Assembly: GCA_018398585.1 (NCBI GenBank)
Contig: JAGTTD010000005.1
Location: 35,590,750 to 35,654,749 of the forward strand
Direction: 5' to 3'
Length of the DNA stretch: 64,000 nucleotides
From: Simmondsia chinensis
Lineage: Eukaryota > Streptophyta > Magnoliopsida > Caryophyllales > Simmondsiaceae
Part shown: positions 63,937 through 64,000 of the stretch, piece by piece
Position numbering within the stretch: the stretch's first letter is position 1
Layout: each line of letters opens with the position of its first letter
Notes under the pieces: generated by a model
Databases searched by the model: none
Told to the model about the DNA's origin: nothing
Seen by the model: the letters and a program-made list of their open reading frames with translations, nothing else
Made by a program: the position numbers and the translations under genes

Positions 63937-64000
63937 TACTCAAGTAAAAAATAACAAACTTAATCATATTTATGAATTATTTATTTCATTGATCTGCTAT

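Overview
This is nuclear DNA from a flowering plant, most likely a eudicot. It is AT-rich, its host genes have GT-AG introns, and most of it is nested retrotransposons: Ty1/copia elements with tRNA-iMet primer sites, L1-type LINEs with poly(A) tails, and SINEs with (TTG)n tails like the Solanaceae TS/SolS type. The species cannot be fixed from the window. I find no bacterial gene, CRISPR array, tRNA gene or functional rRNA gene.

Layout. 1-11.4 kb: the 5' half of NAA50 (N-alpha-acetyltransferase 50) on the minus strand. Exon 1 (11236-11380) and exon 2 (1472-1594) are separated by a 9.6 kb intron holding a solo LTR, a hAT-like MITE, SINEs, a poly(A) retroposon and a degenerate ~150 bp tandem array; later exons lie left of the window. 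11.5-25.1 kb: a stack made of a MITE carrying a LINE, then an old plus-strand copia element (gag at 14.5 kb, RT at 22.7 kb, end at 25.1 kb). Its left LTR holds two SINEs at one site, its RT region is split by a nearly complete minus-strand copia element (17689-22688), and its right LTR holds a solo LTR (24382-25079). 25.1-28.0 kb: low-information DNA with a probable MITE. 28.0-31.0 kb: a gag-only copia derivative with perfect TSDs. 31.3-39.8 kb: SINEs and a copia remnant with paired LTRs that received a LINE with an RRM-type ORF1. 40.3-45.6 kb: an LTR fragment interrupted by a SINE and by a copia element that keeps pol but has lost gag.

45.7-52.4 kb: the only complete host gene, a four-exon plus-strand FAD-dependent monooxygenase of 433 codons. 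An LTR ends about 100 bp before its ATG and another starts about 42 bp after its stop. Its introns carry a TRIM, MITEs, two 5S-headed SINEs and a LINE tail. 53.4-56.4 kb: a second gag-only copia element with the same two internal deletions as the first. 57.5-60.8 kb: a 5S-headed SINE whose target-site duplication was later hit by an ORF2-less LINE. 61-64 kb: MITE, SINE and short-repeat sequence.

The candidates for something little described are: (i) SINEs whose head is a complete 5S rRNA gene copy joined to the same tail used by differently headed SINEs; (ii) a gag-only copia family spread in trans, with variable arrays of the palindrome CCGATCGATCGG in U3 just upstream of the TATA box; (iii) two unrelated LINE families that end directly after ORF1 with no ORF2; (iv) repeated insertion of retroposons into the same target site.
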